64,000 nt of DNA from positions 1,488,001-1,552,000 of the forward strand of contig CP110630.1 in the NCBI GenBank assembly GCA_026210745.1. Reading direction: 5' to 3'. Position 1 is the first letter of the stretch; each line of letters starts with the position of its first letter. Below, piece by piece: positions 41,463-53,759 of this stretch. The notes beneath the pieces are model-generated. The model made no database searches. It was not told where the DNA came from and saw nothing but the letters and a program-made list of their open reading frames with translations. The translations under genes were made by a program, and so were the position numbers. This stretch comes from Exobasidium rhododendri. Lineage: Eukaryota; Basidiomycota; Exobasidiomycetes; Exobasidiales; Exobasidiaceae.

Positions 41463-41981
41463 TGAAGACGTAGGGCCAGCAAGTACTGGGATTTCCGTTT
41501 CCTATCAAATGACAACATCGGTGTGATTTGACTCTTCATACGAGAATGTACCATCAATCGAGTGAATCCTGCCGAATATGTATATCGACTATTCTATGCC
41601 GTGCTTGACCCCCTAGGAGCATCAGCGGCACTCCGGTCGCTGAAATCTTTGCATACGCTACCGCCGATCTGACCGATAGAAATGTGTCTTCTGCTGCCCT
41701 AATAGTAGTGTGTGTTCTTTCCACCCTCAGCAGAGGCTCTCCGTCCTTGCATCACCTCTTTCCTTGCGACGTATTGATCCACGCTTAGCACCAAATGAGG
41801 GAAAGAACCTCCGCACGTATCGATGTATTTGTATGCAATTGCCCTGACGCGTTGCCTGCTTCATCTTGGAGAAGACTCACAAAGCTTCGCATTTATTTCC
41901 TTGTAGTAGATCGTTGCTATACTCTTTCTCGCTTCTCGTCGCTACAGTATACAGGCAGTCACACCCCATCGCCGCACAACA
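41463..41981. promoter_or_regulatory. Intergenic region upstream of Nup107/Nup84
   Basis: This 519-bp tandem spacer has no gene, RNA or repeat recognised. Confidence 0.4.
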
Positions 41982-44910
41982 ATGGAAGTCGACGAGGCAG
42001 GAGGCAGTGCGATCCTTCCACACTCCTTTCAGCAATTTGCTCAAGCGCTCTCGGCTTGCAAAACGCTTCCTGCTTCGTCTCTCTTAGATCCATCTGAAGG
42101 ATTGGCTTTGCTCTTTGCTGATGCTTGTCAGAATAGATCACTAGCTGATGGTGATCCCCTGGATGACCTGTTGGAAGAGTCCGGTAACGATGACAACGAT
42201 GTTCTCGATTGGAAGCTTGAAGAGCAGACGTGGAGACTGATTCATCTTCTTCATGCTGAAAGGATGCAAAGATCGCAATCGCAGAAACATGATGCTGCTG
42301 CTGCTAGTACCAGCAAGAAGGCAATTAATCCATACCAGACGCCGTTTTCAGCTGTGCAAGATATTCTGGAGAATGATGAATCGCTCTCCGAGCTCAAGGT
42401 GCGTAGAAGGAGACAAGAACGTCTGAGATAGCTGGAAGACCTCATATTTACTAAATTGAATTGCTGCCCTCCTTCTTCAGATCATTCGTGACTGGTTGTC
42501 TAGTAATCTGAAATGCACTCACCCGGTCGAAGTACGGAAAGGCTACTGGCCATTCACCAAGAATCGACTTCGAAGTGAAAAGAGGGTGGGATCTACGTCT
42601 TCGCGAGGAGGGCGAATGCAAGGTGATGCAGGTGCTGCTCGACGTTCAACAATGATCGGCTCGACAGGAAGGGGGGTGAAGACTCTGGATCCTGATGCCG
42701 TTAGCAGAGAAATGTCGACGCTGGAGCTAGAAGATGCGACGTACGAAAAGGCCCTCAATAAAACACTTTTTGAGTATGTCCGAGCAGGTCAGCTGGACAG
42801 TGCAGTCGATCTGGCGAGACAAGCAGATCGAAGCTGGAGGGCGGCCAGTCTACGTGGTGCGGCCTTGTATTGGAGGCCAGGTCTGAGTGAGTGCAAAGGC
42901 AGGAGAGGAAGCCATACCGATTGAGGTGCGCTTCTAATAAGTCCGAGACCGTTTGCTCGAATAGATGACGAAATGGAGGAGATAAATTCGAGCATGGGCA
43001 ATCGCAATCGAACGCTATGGAAAGCAGTCTGCCGCTCATTATGTGCCAAAGCGACTCTAGATGAGTATGAGAAAGGACTCTATGGTGCCTTGTCTGGAGA
43101 TCTCAAATCGGTATTAGCTGTCAGTACATCATGGGAATCACACTTGTGGGCGTACACCAATGCCAGATTGGAAGCCTCTATCGATGCAAAATTGGACAAT
43201 ACAGGGCTGTGGTGGGGTCAAGATGCAGGCGGTCAGTTCGGACAATCTAGCAACCTGAAAGATTTGGGGTCTGTCCGCTTGAATGAGTTGAGTATACCCA
43301 ATGTACAACATGATCTCACCAGCCAAGGAGAAGTAGGTGCCGAATTGAAAGATGTCTTCGGCAGCCTAGCGCAAACGAATCAGCACAATATACAGTGAGT
43401 CTTTTGAGCGCAAACGTCGAGCTGAGGCGCTTCCTGACCTTCCGCCTTGTGTTCCTTCCCTTCCTTTTCCCCCTCTCTCTCCCAGCGTCCAAGCGGATCA
43501 CCCATTTCGAATTGTTCAAAGAGCAGTGATACTGTCGGATGTGCCTCGACTTTTGGACTACATCGTTTCGAAGCTACCAGCTATGAAAGCTGATAGCTCT
43601 CCTCGACAGTACGCCCGAGTCGTTCGCTTCTTTGCCCACTTGACTCTCTATCTTCGACTGCTGGATTGGTCGCCAATGCCAGATTCAGTCGTCTGCAACT
43701 CTATCCTGAAGTCGTATGTGGAGATTCTCGAGCAGCTAGGTGAAGATGAGTTGGTAGCTTTGTATGCCAGCAGTCTAGAGGCAGAAAGCGCAACAGAGAG
43801 CTATGCACATTACTTGAAAAGTGAGTCCGAGGACGAGTATGTGGGGGGAAGGAGTTTTCACTTGCACGGTACGGAAGCTGACAAGGTGTACCATTTCCTT
43901 AGTGATGGACGTCAACGAACGGATGGAAACCAAACGAATAGCGCTCCTTCGAGCTGAATCTCATGATCTAGACGTCGCTGCGGTTGCCATCTCGACCGTC
44001 ACGATGATCTTCGATGAAGTATTCCCGTCCATGATGCCGAATTTGACCAGCTCCAACACACCACTCTCTGAACTTTCCTTGTCTATCACTTTCCTGGAAG
44101 AACGACTGATACGAGCAATCGACTGGTTGTGCATTCATGATAGCACACATCGAGAAGCGATAGTTCACATCAACATTCTCATGAGACTGTTCTTGACCAA
44201 CGGCCGACTCAATGCGGCTAGGGTCTTGCTATTCGATCTTTCGGCCGAGCTGATCCAAAAGGCGATTGCTTCGGAGGTGCAGGACGATGGAGAAGCGCAA
44301 GCAATGGAATTTGTGCACTGGCGAACCTTCTTTGACATCCTGGGAAACCACATGCGCTTTGTAGAAGTCTGGAGCAAGAGACCGAGTGACAATTCGTCGA
44401 AGATTGAGAAGCACAATTGGGTGAAAGGCCTCGGTGGTGTGGTAGAGCTCACGGAGACTTCCATGATGGAGATCCTTCAGATGGACTGGCTCAAACTGGA
44501 ATTCGCTGACACTGAAAACATTCACATGGAGAGGAGGAGGATGGAACTGTCGAAGATCCGTCAAATGTACATTCCAGAGCTCGTCTTGCGCTTGCACTTT
44601 ATGTTGTATGAAGTGAGGGACGTGCTGCCACAGTGAGTGTCCAGAGGGGAGCTAAAATAGGGAGAGAAGGAAGAGAAAGAGCGCAGTCTGCAGTGTATGG
44701 GAGTGTACTAATTGTACTCCGTCCCATCGCAGATACCTCACAAATGCCATTTTACTTCCTGACTTGATCGCCGATGAAAGTCACAAGCTTTACCTCGACT
44801 TTGTCACGCACGATCAGAACAGACTCCAAGAGTACTTGGGGTTCGTCCGCTTGGCCCATCTGGCTGCACTGGAGCAACAAGCAGACCCTTTTGCTCTTGC
44901 GAACATGTAG
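41982..44910 (+). CDS. NUP84: Nucleoporin Nup107/Nup84, Y-complex scaffold
   Basis: Six exons (41982-42398, 42481-42886, 42965-43394, 43486-43820, 43903-44632, 44733-44910) give 831 residues, similar to fungal Nup84. The protein is all helical. Family blocks visible include DWKLEEQTWRLIHLLHAERM, the TLFEYVRAGQLDSAVDLAR helix pair followed by WRAASLRGAALYWRPG, WKAVCRSLCAKA, ESHLWAYTNARLEASID and the C-terminal TFFDILGNHMRFVEVWSKRP with LRLHFMLYEVRDVLP. The sequence continues in frame through every splice. It forms the Y-shaped outer ring scaffold of the nuclear pore. A Ser/Gly-rich insertion (~175-205) seems lineage-specific. Confidence 0.9.
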
Positions 44911-45042
44911 AGAAGGGGAGAGATACAGATTCCACTACACGTATGTACACGTTCGAATGGTATAAGACGAGGTTCGAGATTGTTTGGTGAGAATGTGTCG
45001 AGGGGTAGTCTCGATGGGAATAAAAGGACTTGCCAAGCTCTA

Positions 45043-45628
45043 CTAGAAACCCATTTGCGTCATTTGGTCGTTCATCTCTTGAGGACCGCACTGAGGAGGG
45101 TTCATAAAGTATGGCGGAAGTCTGCCTCCCTGACTCATGATTTGACGAGTGTCTACTCCGAGTCTCATCCAGGCGCCATGAACCTTTTCCAGTCTAGCAA
45201 GACGTCGATTTTCTCGCTTCTGAGTGAGGTGAGACGCCATTCTGTGACCAATGGCAACTTCGAGGAGCAGTGATGGCTGCTTCTTGGTTAATGCCTGTCC
45301 CCGTCGAGGAAAGAGGGAGAGAGGCAAGCAGGCAGTGTGTCAGTGATGATGTTCGCTCCTTGGTAGACTAGCATACATCCGTACTGCTTACCTTGCTCGT
45401 GAAGGTACCAGCTTGTGCTACTGGGTCGTCCTCCGAATACGGTGGGGGTGCACTGATACGTCGCTGACCTTCTACACCGGCTATACCCTCAGGATCAGTG
45501 GAGGATGGCTGCGATGTCACTTTGAGCGTTGCCTCGTCATGGTAGGAGTGGGTGAGAGTGAATACATTTCTTGCGGGGATCGAGGCGAAGATGTGTCTGT
45601 TGACGTTTGGGTAGGAGTGCGACACCAT
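45043..45628 (-). CDS. Hypothetical protein of 162 residues
   Basis: Exons 45628-45392 and 45294-45043 flank a 97-nt intron in phase 0. I do not recognise a family. The N-terminal half is Ser/Pro-rich with a PPPYSEDD segment (PPxY-like, a possible WW-domain ligand). The C-terminal half has a charged helix, TKKQPSLLLEVAIGHRMASHLTQ followed by RENRRLARLEKVHGAWMRL, then a Gly/Pro/Met-rich tail ending MNDQMTQMGF. No signal peptide or membrane segment is visible. The clean intron and sustained frame argue that it is a real gene. It converges with the nucleoporin gene, whose stop lies only 132 bp away. Confidence 0.6.
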
Positions 45629-46720
45629 GACGATTGATGAAGGGAAGAGAGGCTGATGAAGCAGAGTGTGTGGGCTGTCGTGTCGCTGAGAGGACGATGA
45701 AATCAGAATGGAGGAGTTGAAGGGAAAGAAGTCTTCATATCCTGCGAAGCGTCCTCGTTAAGTAGCCTGATATGAGGCCCGCTCGCATCAATCAGCAACC
45801 TGATCACTTCGGCACCCTCATCGTCGCTTTTCAAGTCTAAAGCCAATCTTGACGCCAGACCCAAAATAAGATCAAAGTGTTGCTTGAGTGATTGGTCTTT
45901 TGATCGTGCATTGCATCAGACCCCCAATCTTGGGCAGCACTCTCGACTTTCTCGAAGGAGGCCCATGCACGGCCACAAGATTCGCTACCTATCTAGACAT
46001 GTCTTCGAAGATCGACTTAAAAAATGTAAAACATATTCCTGTGATCTTAATCCCCATCCTTGTGTTACTTTGTGGCGCATTGCATTAAGGTATCTATAGT
46101 GCGCCCATCCACTGGCCTCCAAAGGCGCGACGCAGCCGCGGACTTTCCTCCTGTGTCGCGTGGGATCTGTGGCTCAGTTTGGAACGGGGCTTTATTACTT
46201 CTAACTGCTGCGGTGCTCGACACGTGTTTTCCATCTTGAGAAGCAGTCGCACTATGTCCTCTGGAGTCTGCCCAGTCTAGAATCCCTAGGGCGTGTTGCG
46301 GTGAGAAAGAGTAAAGATTCAACTTAGAAGGCTTGGTGATTAGATTTCGAGCTTCACCTTTCCCTTTTCGACGAGACCACACCATCCGATTCGTGAGTAT
46401 CTATTGAGGAGAGTTCGAGCCACCAGCAGTAGTACCAGCGATAGGCGACACTTGTTTTAAGGAAGGTATGATTGATGGAAGGAGATGCCGGTGATCTGCA
46501 TTAGGCCACGACACAGACGGCAGGGTGGACGAAGAAGGCACGGCATATGATGTCTGGGTTGGTAGAAGGAAAAAGGGGGAAAGGGTGGGAGTGAAGATAT
46601 GGCAAGAGCGACCGATGCGCTCTGTGGGCATCACTACTACTGCTGGTTGTGAGGTCATCGTGATGAAGTGAGACAAGGTTCTAAAATTCGGCTTCCTCTA
46701 ATCTTTGCAGGCGTTTCAAG
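45629..46720. other. Intergenic region between hypothetical gene and eL31
   Basis: These 1092 bp contain a possible two-exon minus-strand gene (46065-46658, listed separately) and the eL31 promoter. Otherwise nothing was recognised. CTTTGCAG|GC at 46704-46710 could be a 5'-UTR acceptor for eL31. Confidence 0.4.
46065..46658 (-). CDS. Possible small two-exon gene (low confidence)
   Basis: Two adjacent minus-strand frames, 46658-46452 and 46400-46065, join in phase 0 across a 51-nt GT..AG segment to give 180 residues. The N-terminal part is Pro/Ser-rich with hydrophobic TPTLSPFFLLPTQ; the second is basic (WSRRKGKGEARN) with no known motif. The intron is shorter than any other in the window and I recognise no family, so this may be chance. 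It would be divergent from eL31, with only 62 bp between start codons. Confidence 0.25.
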
Positions 46721-47248
46721 ATGGCACCCAAGGGACAAGAGAGAAAGAAGCGATCCGCTCTAAGCGACGTTGTCACAGTGAGTGCTGATGGGAGGGAAAA
46801 AGATTATTCGTTGCATCGTGAGCGACCTCCCTTACACCGTCTTTTCCTTTCCTTGCAATAGCGGGAATACACTATCCACTTGCACAAGTTGGTTCACGAC
46901 TGTGCTTTCAAGAAGAAGGCCCCAAATGCCATCAAGGAAGTGACTAAATTTGCACAGAAGGCAATGGGTGTCAAGGATGTACGAATCGACCCAAAGCTGA
47001 ACCAAGAAATCTGGAAGCTAGGAGTCCGAGGTTTGCCCAGACGATTGAGAGTTCGTCTTGAGCGAAAGGTAAGTTATTGAAGGTGATGGCTTCCATCTGA
47101 AGCAAGGCTAAACAAATCCTTCCTACACATTCTCTTTCAGCGTAATGACGACGAAGACGCAAAGGAGAAGCTATTTGTTCAGTGCACTCCCATCCTCGGA
47201 ATCACAAATTTCCACGGACTACAGACAACTGTCGTCGACCAAGAGTAA
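46721..47248 (+). CDS. RPL31: 60S ribosomal protein eL31
   Basis: Exons 46721-46777, 46862-47068 and 47141-47248 give 123 residues, the family length. Signatures include [17 protein letters not shown] across the first splice, [43 protein letters not shown] and [19 protein letters not shown] across the second. eL31 surrounds the peptide exit tunnel, where it contributes to docking of RAC/Zuotin and other factors. Introns are 84 and 72 nt. Confidence 0.96.
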
Positions 47249-47838
47249 ATGATGGACAAGAGGGAGGGCCCTTTTGTTTTGATTTTCCTTTTCATGTAGT
47301 ACTTCCTCTCTCTCACTCACACACACACATACATTCACCATGTCAATGACACATACTGTCATACGCGAAATGAATGGCAGCAAGGCGCAGAAGAAAGTAT
47401 TGAATTTCGGTGGATAGACGGGCAAGACAATGAAGGGTGGACTATGCGAGGTTGCCTTCTCAGTGAGATACACTACATTGAACAAAGAAAGAGAAGAGAA
47501 GGTAGGGGTAAGGGAAACAGTGGAGCATGACAGGTAGCCGAATTTTAGATGCCAACTCTTCGTACTTGAATGATGCGGCATTCCGAGTCGAGGCCTGACG
47601 AGCCATTTGCGAGAAATGCATCCCTACTCCCACCTGAATGCATAGTGTAGGAACCAAATGCACCGGTGAACATCGATGAGACACGATGGATGACGCTCTT
47701 GACAGCACTGGTCTGGTTGTTGCCGATGCTGTTGTTGTCATCAGGCACTTGCGTGAGCTGTTTGTTCGTCCCTTCGTCTCGAGCAACGTGATGGATCGCG
47801 ACTGCTTCTCTCCTGTGCGGAGCAGCAAGGACCACGAG
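47249..47838. other. Convergent intergenic region, eL31 / eRF1
   Basis: These 590 bp lie between two convergent stop codons, with a short (AC)n run near 47320. Antisense open frames continue from the eRF1 body and look spurious. No gene was recognised. Confidence 0.5.
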
Positions 47839-49351
47839 TCAATCGTCGTCAGAATCGGACATAAATTCGTCGTCATCCCCTTCAAAGATGGCCAAGTCTT
47901 CAAAGGCAACTTTGTATCGTAAGATTCCTCCAAATCCACCAAAGCCACGGACGTATTGATTTCCTTCAGTACTTCGATCCGTCACAAATTCAAGAGCAGT
48001 ACCGAACTGTTGATAGTTTTCTGCCAGCCATTCCAGCAAAGATTGAGGCTCTTCTGCTTGCTCCATTTCAGCTCCAGTCGCCTTGTCCATGAACCGACTC
48101 TTGTCCTGCTCCTGTTCCTTTGTCAACATGAGGATGTGAGTCACTCCTTCAGAATCTCTCAGAGTGTGCCTCGTGATTTCAAGATTCTCCCAAACAATCA
48201 ACGTCTCGACGGCTCCCAAATCCAGAGCCTTGAATGTGTCTTCTACGCCAAAGCAGTATTTTCCTGTTTCCAAGCTGATCTCATCAAAGTACTTTTGAAT
48301 GAGCTTCTTCTCTTGGATAAATTTGACATTCTGGAGAGAGCCTGCGGCCAGTTCGATTGCTTGGTTGAAGCCATTCTCGCCTCCGTAGGATACATCGACC
48401 GTACTAACAATCTTGGTGGCTAATCGTTGATCAAACAGGTCCGATTGTCCCAACACAGTCTTGAAATCGGCACTACCAGCCAGAACCAAACCGGCAACGT
48501 TGCATTTGCTGTCAGTGATGTAATGTTGCGTGGCCAATTCTGCAACCTTTCGCACATAATTGTGTCGGGCTTCCTCTCGAAGACGGGAGAAACGTAGGGC
48601 AGATTGACCTCCTCTTCCGTGCTTCTTCGGCAGGTCGACGGAGATCTTTTGAATGACAGTTCGAGTGTTTCCGCTCAAAATTCCAAACAGGCTTCCATTA
48701 CCGTCCATAATAATGAAGCCAAACTTGGCATCGCTTTCTAGTAATTCTGCCAATGCTTCGGTGTGGAACTTGTTATCACAAAGGTAGAGAGAGGTGTTGA
48801 TCGGCTTGAAGGGCTCGAATGAGAAATTGACCTTTTTTTCCTTTCCCTCGTCGGTCAGTATGGTGCCGCAGTATACTACAAGACCGTTAGGAGGAACTGA
48901 TAGAAGACAACATTAGGCTCGGGTTACCCAACGACATGAAAAAGAAAAAAAAACTTACTTCTATTGTAAAGCTTAAGCCTCTGTTGTGTGGACGTAATGG
49001 CAGCTAGTACTGACAGTCTGTTGACCCGACTCTTGATGTTACTCGCTGTTCCGTACTCTTGCGTCAACATACCACTTGCTTGAGCGACTTGTGACTTCAG
49101 ATGGGAGACGTATGAGCTTCGACAGGATCACTCTCATCGACGTAATTTTACTCACTTTCGGTGGCATGATGAGCGAAATCATACTTGTTCCAGCACCTCG
49201 AGCACTGTCCAGACTCTTGATCAGCTTTTTGATCTTCCAAATCTACGATGTGAAAGCCACTATCTCATCAGTGGGAGCATCTATTTGCAAAAATCCGTGG
49301 TGTACCTACCTGAATGTTGGCCTCCGCCTCGGTCTGAGGTGCAGCTGACAT
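47839..49351 (-). CDS. SUP45: Translation termination factor eRF1
   Basis: Exons 49351-49310, 49242-49156, 49094-48959 and 48896-47839 give 440 residues. Domain N shows [24 protein letters not shown], the stop-codon-reading NIKS motif ([13 protein letters not shown]) and YLCDNKF (YxCxxxF). Domain M has [14 protein letters not shown] with GGQ at residues 184-186, which triggers peptidyl-tRNA hydrolysis. Domain C, which binds eRF3, ends [17 protein letters not shown] plus an acidic tail. The second intron (49095-49155) ends in AAG rather than CAG/TAG; no other acceptor preserves [13 protein letters not shown]. Stop-codon motifs are standard, so the nuclear code looks unmodified. Confidence 0.96.
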
Positions 49352-49789
49352 GACGAAGGTGTACCGCTGGAAAGCTATTTAATGAGGAGTCGTTGGCGTT
49401 CCTTGAAAAGATGTAGACGTAGGCGGGTGAATTGGAGAAGGATGACGAGGATCAGGTACGAATTGGAGGATTCTCACGAGCAAGAGTTTGAACGGCCACA
49501 GGGAGGAGGGGCAAGTGGTGTCTTTATTCCAAATTCGAGAGAGAGAGAAAATAACTCGCTCGTGACGAGGATGAAGCAGCACGCGGGCACATCTCCCCAG
49601 CGCTCTAGCGCAGAGAATTCTCACTGACTCGTACAGACCTCATCCTCATCTCTGAAGACACGCGCTGACGTCTTGGCAAAGTACAAACCAATAAAGTACA
49701 CACAAGGGTAAGTGAGTCACAAGTAATAGGGGAGAATGAGAGAATTGCAATCGATTAACGACACTGAAGACGGACGCATATACATGTGA
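49352..49789. promoter_or_regulatory. Intergenic region Spt5 / eRF1
   Basis: This 438-bp tandem spacer on the minus strand has no recognisable gene. Confidence 0.4.
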
Positions 49790-52700
49790 CTATGATGGCA
49801 AGGCTAATTGTGCTAGGTCAAAGAAGATGTCATTGCCGTTGACTTGACACATGAACTGATCGCCATCAATCGATTGTACTGTTGCATTTTTGCCGCGGTA
49901 TGTTCCTGACAAGACCAGACAGACGGTACGAATGGTCGTAGGTCGTAGAGGCTCAATGTATTCACCGTCGACGCCGTCCAGCGCAGTTCCATCGTCTAGT
50001 ACGACATTGGCACGATCGTCGTCCCATCCATCTAGTTCCTTGATGTAGCCGGTCTTGCCGTTATACTTCCCAACTGCGTAAGACTGACCACTCGAAGATC
50101 GGATGATGCGAACAAGAATAGACGAAAGTAGAGCAGGTCTCTTTTGGACAGCAGTATCGTCTCCGTAGCTTCGAGGTGCAGTCGTTGTGCCGAAGGGCGT
50201 CTGACCGTAGCCTGCAGGTGTAGGTGCGCCTAGCATACCACTACCCGGTGTAGGGGCAGCCATTCCACCTGGAGTAGGAGCACCATACATTCCACCAGGC
50301 GTCGCTGCACTTCCATATCCTCCCGTCGTCATACCTGGAGTAGGAGCACTGCCATAAGCTCCGGGTGTTGGCGCCGAGAAGTCTCCTGGAGTAGGGGCAC
50401 CCATGGGAGTAGGCGCAGAGTAAGGATCTCTTTCCGCTCTTCGCCGAGGGTCAGAACTGGCATCAGGTCGATAGGCTGGTGTAGCGTTTCCTTTGAGAAA
50501 GGAGGGTGGGCCCATGTTAGGTTGAGCCCCTCTCGGATTGTTACTATTGTTGTTGCTAGCATTGTTGCCACCGTAGGGATTGTACGCTGGTGTTTTGCCT
50601 CCATCTTCGACGTATGGGTTGTAAGCTGGCGTTCTCCCTCCATCGACGTAAGGGTGGTATGCTGGTGTTTTTCCTCCTGGATTGTACGCTGGTGTTTTTC
50701 CACCACCGTCAACGTAAGGATTATAGGCTGGCGTCTTGCCACCTTCAACATAGGGATTGTAAGCAGGCGTCTTGGCTCCCGTGACGTAGGGATTGTGAGC
50801 TGGTGTCCTCGATGCTGCCCCTCCTCCATAGCCAGGCGTAGCACCGCCATATCCTCCAGTTCCCCCTCCGTTGACGTAGGGATTAGAGGCCACTCTACTA
50901 GTATTATATCCACCATCTCCCCGTCCCCCGCTGTAGCCGCCGCCGCCGCCGCCACCGCCCATCATTCCACCACCTCCTCCTGCCATCCCTCCGCGGCCGT
51001 TCATCCCGCCACGATTTGAAGCATACTCGACAAGAGGCTTACTCATGCCAGTGATGGGATCCTTCTCGATCAGGAAGGCCAATTCAATCGTAAGGACCTT
51101 TGGCATCGTGTGTAATTCAACTCTCGCCGTCGGTCCATTCGTATCTTTGATGATACCACGATACGTCTTGTAAGGCCCCCTGATGATAGAGACAGTCCTA
51201 CCGGCATAATTATCCTTTCCTCCTGGTCGTCTCATATTACTAACGGCTCCTCCGATCTTATTAGCCGCACCAGCTTGTTGTTGTTGTTGTTGCCCGTAGG
51301 CAGAAGTGAGCGCTGGATTCTGTTTGGAAAGGTCGGTCTTGGCAGCTCCTCTAGGTGCTCGAGGTCGTAATTGGCGAGAGCGAGCAAGGAAGACGCCTGC
51401 GTTGTCTTTGAGATCTCGATTGAACAGCCAAACAAGTGTCGATTGATAGACGTGCAAGACTGTACCTTCCCTTTCCTCTCCTTCTGTCTCTTTCATCGAG
51501 TCACCTTTCCTGAATTCTCCACCTTCAGAGTCGACGGCAACAGCTCTTCCGCTGTCCCTCTTCATGGCAATCTGATGTGGCCGAACAGAACGGATGATGG
51601 ACAATTGGTCGAGAATCATAAAGACATCTCTCTCGATCTTGAAGATGACTCCAGCCGTTTGAGCATCCAATTGGACAAGATCATGCAACTCGTACGCTCC
51701 AATATTATTCACACCTGATCCAACTTCGGCTGCTTCGTGGATGTCCTTCGAAAAGACGGAAATCTCTGAGAGACTGAGATCAGAGAGAAAGGTGGTGATG
51801 TTGTCTTCTACTTTGACGACCAGACCGGTCTCATCTGCATGCTGTCCTGCAATGACTTTGATGTGATCACCAGGCTTGAACTTCTTTCGAACACTACTGA
51901 TGGGGACTTCGATTGTTTGATTCTCCATGTCGTTGTGCTCCAACTTGATGGTCACTACATCTGCTCCGACTGTATCGATTACACCTTCTACACCTGCTTG
52001 CTCTCCTTCAAACACTTCGACGTGGTCATCCCTACGCAAGACTACGTCAGCCTTTGTCTTTGTAGCGTCCGCCAGTAAGTTCAAGTCGACACCACCTTGG
52101 CCTGCTCCCAATCCTTGACTCGCAGCACTCGTGACAGACTCTCCGGTGAAGCGAGAAACTTCATCCAATGTAGGATTCACGTTCTCCGTTATGAGTGCCG
52201 TAGCTCGAACGTCATCTTCACAGTATCCGTCTGTATATGTCTTGCTGCGAAAAACGACAGTTTTACTCGTTTTCCTGTCAATGCGCTCCCCTTTGAAGAT
52301 CTTGGCAATTTCTTCTGCGTTAAAGAATCTTGGCGGAGGTCGGTCGTTCATTGCATTTGTACCTGTGCCTTTCTTTCTCTTCCTACCTTGCCCGTCGGTG
52401 TACATGCCATTGTCTCTGGGGTCCAGATCCAATCGAGGCACAAACTTCACCCCAACAGACTCTCCATTTTCTGTAAAGTCAAGGATTTGCGCCAAGTCGC
52501 CTGCGTATTTCCCTCGCTTGAATCGCACCCAACCGCCTACCTTGAGCTCTTGAACACTCTTGGTGATCTTGAGCAAGTCTGCCATTTCACTGATAGGTAC
52601 CAGGAACAGGCTGTTGTCTCTGGCATATGCTCCCGCTACGTTAAGACAAGCCTCGACAACGTGCTTTGGCTCGTTTGCCTCAACATAGATACGCCCGGGA

Positions 52701-53486
52701 ATCGAGTCACGACTGAACGCAGAAATGATTTGCATATCACTTGAATTCGAAGAGTTGATCGCTTTTCGTAGAATAGTCTGTATTACTGCCTTCTCCCGAC
52801 CGGGCTGTGAATGAGAAAGCCAGAATCAGTAAATGGTGTCGTTCACGTCGTGCTCCCTTTCGTGTACCTGTACTTACTCGGCAACGGACAGCGTATAAAC
52901 CCGGATCATTAACACTGGGCATGAGCATTCTCTGAGGTACTTCGGCATAGTCCGATCGAGCAGTCAATCCTCTCTGGCTTCGATACCTCTCCCTTAGTTG
53001 AGCAGCAATCTTCTCAGCATCCATCTCCTCTTCTCTCCTCCTTTGAACATCCAACGATTGATTTTCTGCCGCTGTTCTGCGCTGATAATCTTCGTTGTGT
53101 GCCCCTTCATCCTGCTCGATGAATCCATCTAAGTAAGTGAAGAGGTGTTAGTATTGCCATCTTTAAAAGATTAGGCTGCACTCACCCTCTTTGAGTAGCT
53201 CTGTATCTTCATCGTCGAATTCTTCCTCGTCGTCGTCGACCACCGCCTCGACATCCACGAACCGATTGACACCTTGCCTCCTCCTCTTTCGCTTCTTCCC
53301 ACTTCTCCCCCCTTGTTCTTCTTCGTCGCTTTCTTCATCGTCATCGTCTGCCTTCTCCTCTTCTTCACTATCCACCGCCTCTCCATATTCGTCTTCCTCC
53401 TCATCCTCCCCGTCCTCATCCTCTCTATTATCTATCCTCCTCATTCCTACGTCATTGCCGGCGGGCGATGATGAACGAGACGACAT
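49790..53486 (-). CDS. SPT5: Transcription elongation factor Spt5
   Basis: Exons 53486-53186, 53128-52878 and 52804-49790 give 1188 residues. A very acidic N-terminus (~1-100) precedes the NGN domain (~177-275; LYAVRCRPGREKAVIQTIL, RIYVEANEPKHVVEACLN) that pairs with Spt4. Several KOW domains follow, e.g. LKVGGWVRFKRGKYAGDLAQI, DHVEVFEGEQAGVEGVI, DHIKVIAGQHADETGLVV and YAGRTVSIIRGPYKTYRGII. The C-terminal region has seven TPAYNPYV-type units (~843-933) and eight APTPG-type units (~980-1050), then a final KOW-like domain. Spt5 travels with RNA polymerase II; its TP-rich repeats are kinase targets in other fungi. The last exon is intronless over 3 kb. Confidence 0.95.
50210..50830 (-). repeat. 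SPT5: Spt5 C-terminal repeat-coding region
   Basis: Two tandem coding repeats lie here. At about 50560-50830, units read TPAYNPYV plus a Gly/Lys spacer. At about 50210-50420, units read APTPG with variable spacers. Both place Thr-Pro at a regular period. Confidence 0.85.
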
Positions 53487-53759
53487 GCTGAGTTCAGACG
53501 GACTCGCAGATGACTGTGTTGTCGATGAGCGTCTCTTTAGTGTCGATCACAGTCCTTAATCGGCTGGATCGATCGGTAGCTGTGCATCACCAATGCGCCA
53601 CGTGATCGCGTCTTTCGGAAGCCTGGTTTTTTTTCCCAGTTATGAGAGAGCAACTTCAGAAGGAAAAAAGAGTCGAGCGAGATTAAGGATCGGAGAAGCC
53701 AATTGAATTGCTGACAACTGTACAGCACACCCACTGCACCCTCTTACACCACCCCTACG
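53487..53759. promoter_or_regulatory. Divergent intergenic region, Spt5 / mitochondrial EF-Tu
   Basis: A 273-bp divergent promoter lies between an RNA polymerase II factor and a mitochondrial translation factor. No distinct box was recognised. Confidence 0.45.

Noticed and set aside
47460-47948. 162-residue minus-strand frame downstream of eRF1
   Set aside because: It overlaps the eRF1 C-terminus in a different frame and extends into the 3' UTR without family features.
47839-49351. Reassigned genetic code suggested by eRF1 changes
   Set aside because: NIKS, YxCxxxF and GGQ motifs are all standard, and genes here end at TAA, TAG and TGA alike.
50329-51019. Long open frames on both strands in the Spt5 repeat region
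   Set aside because: They arise from the repetitive coding sequence read in other frames; the Spt5 frame alone continues across 3 kb with recognisable domains.
53191-53559. Ser-rich plus-strand frame opposite the Spt5 N-terminus
   Set aside because: Antisense of an acidic GAT/GAG-rich region gives Ser-rich nonsense; no homology or gene structure.
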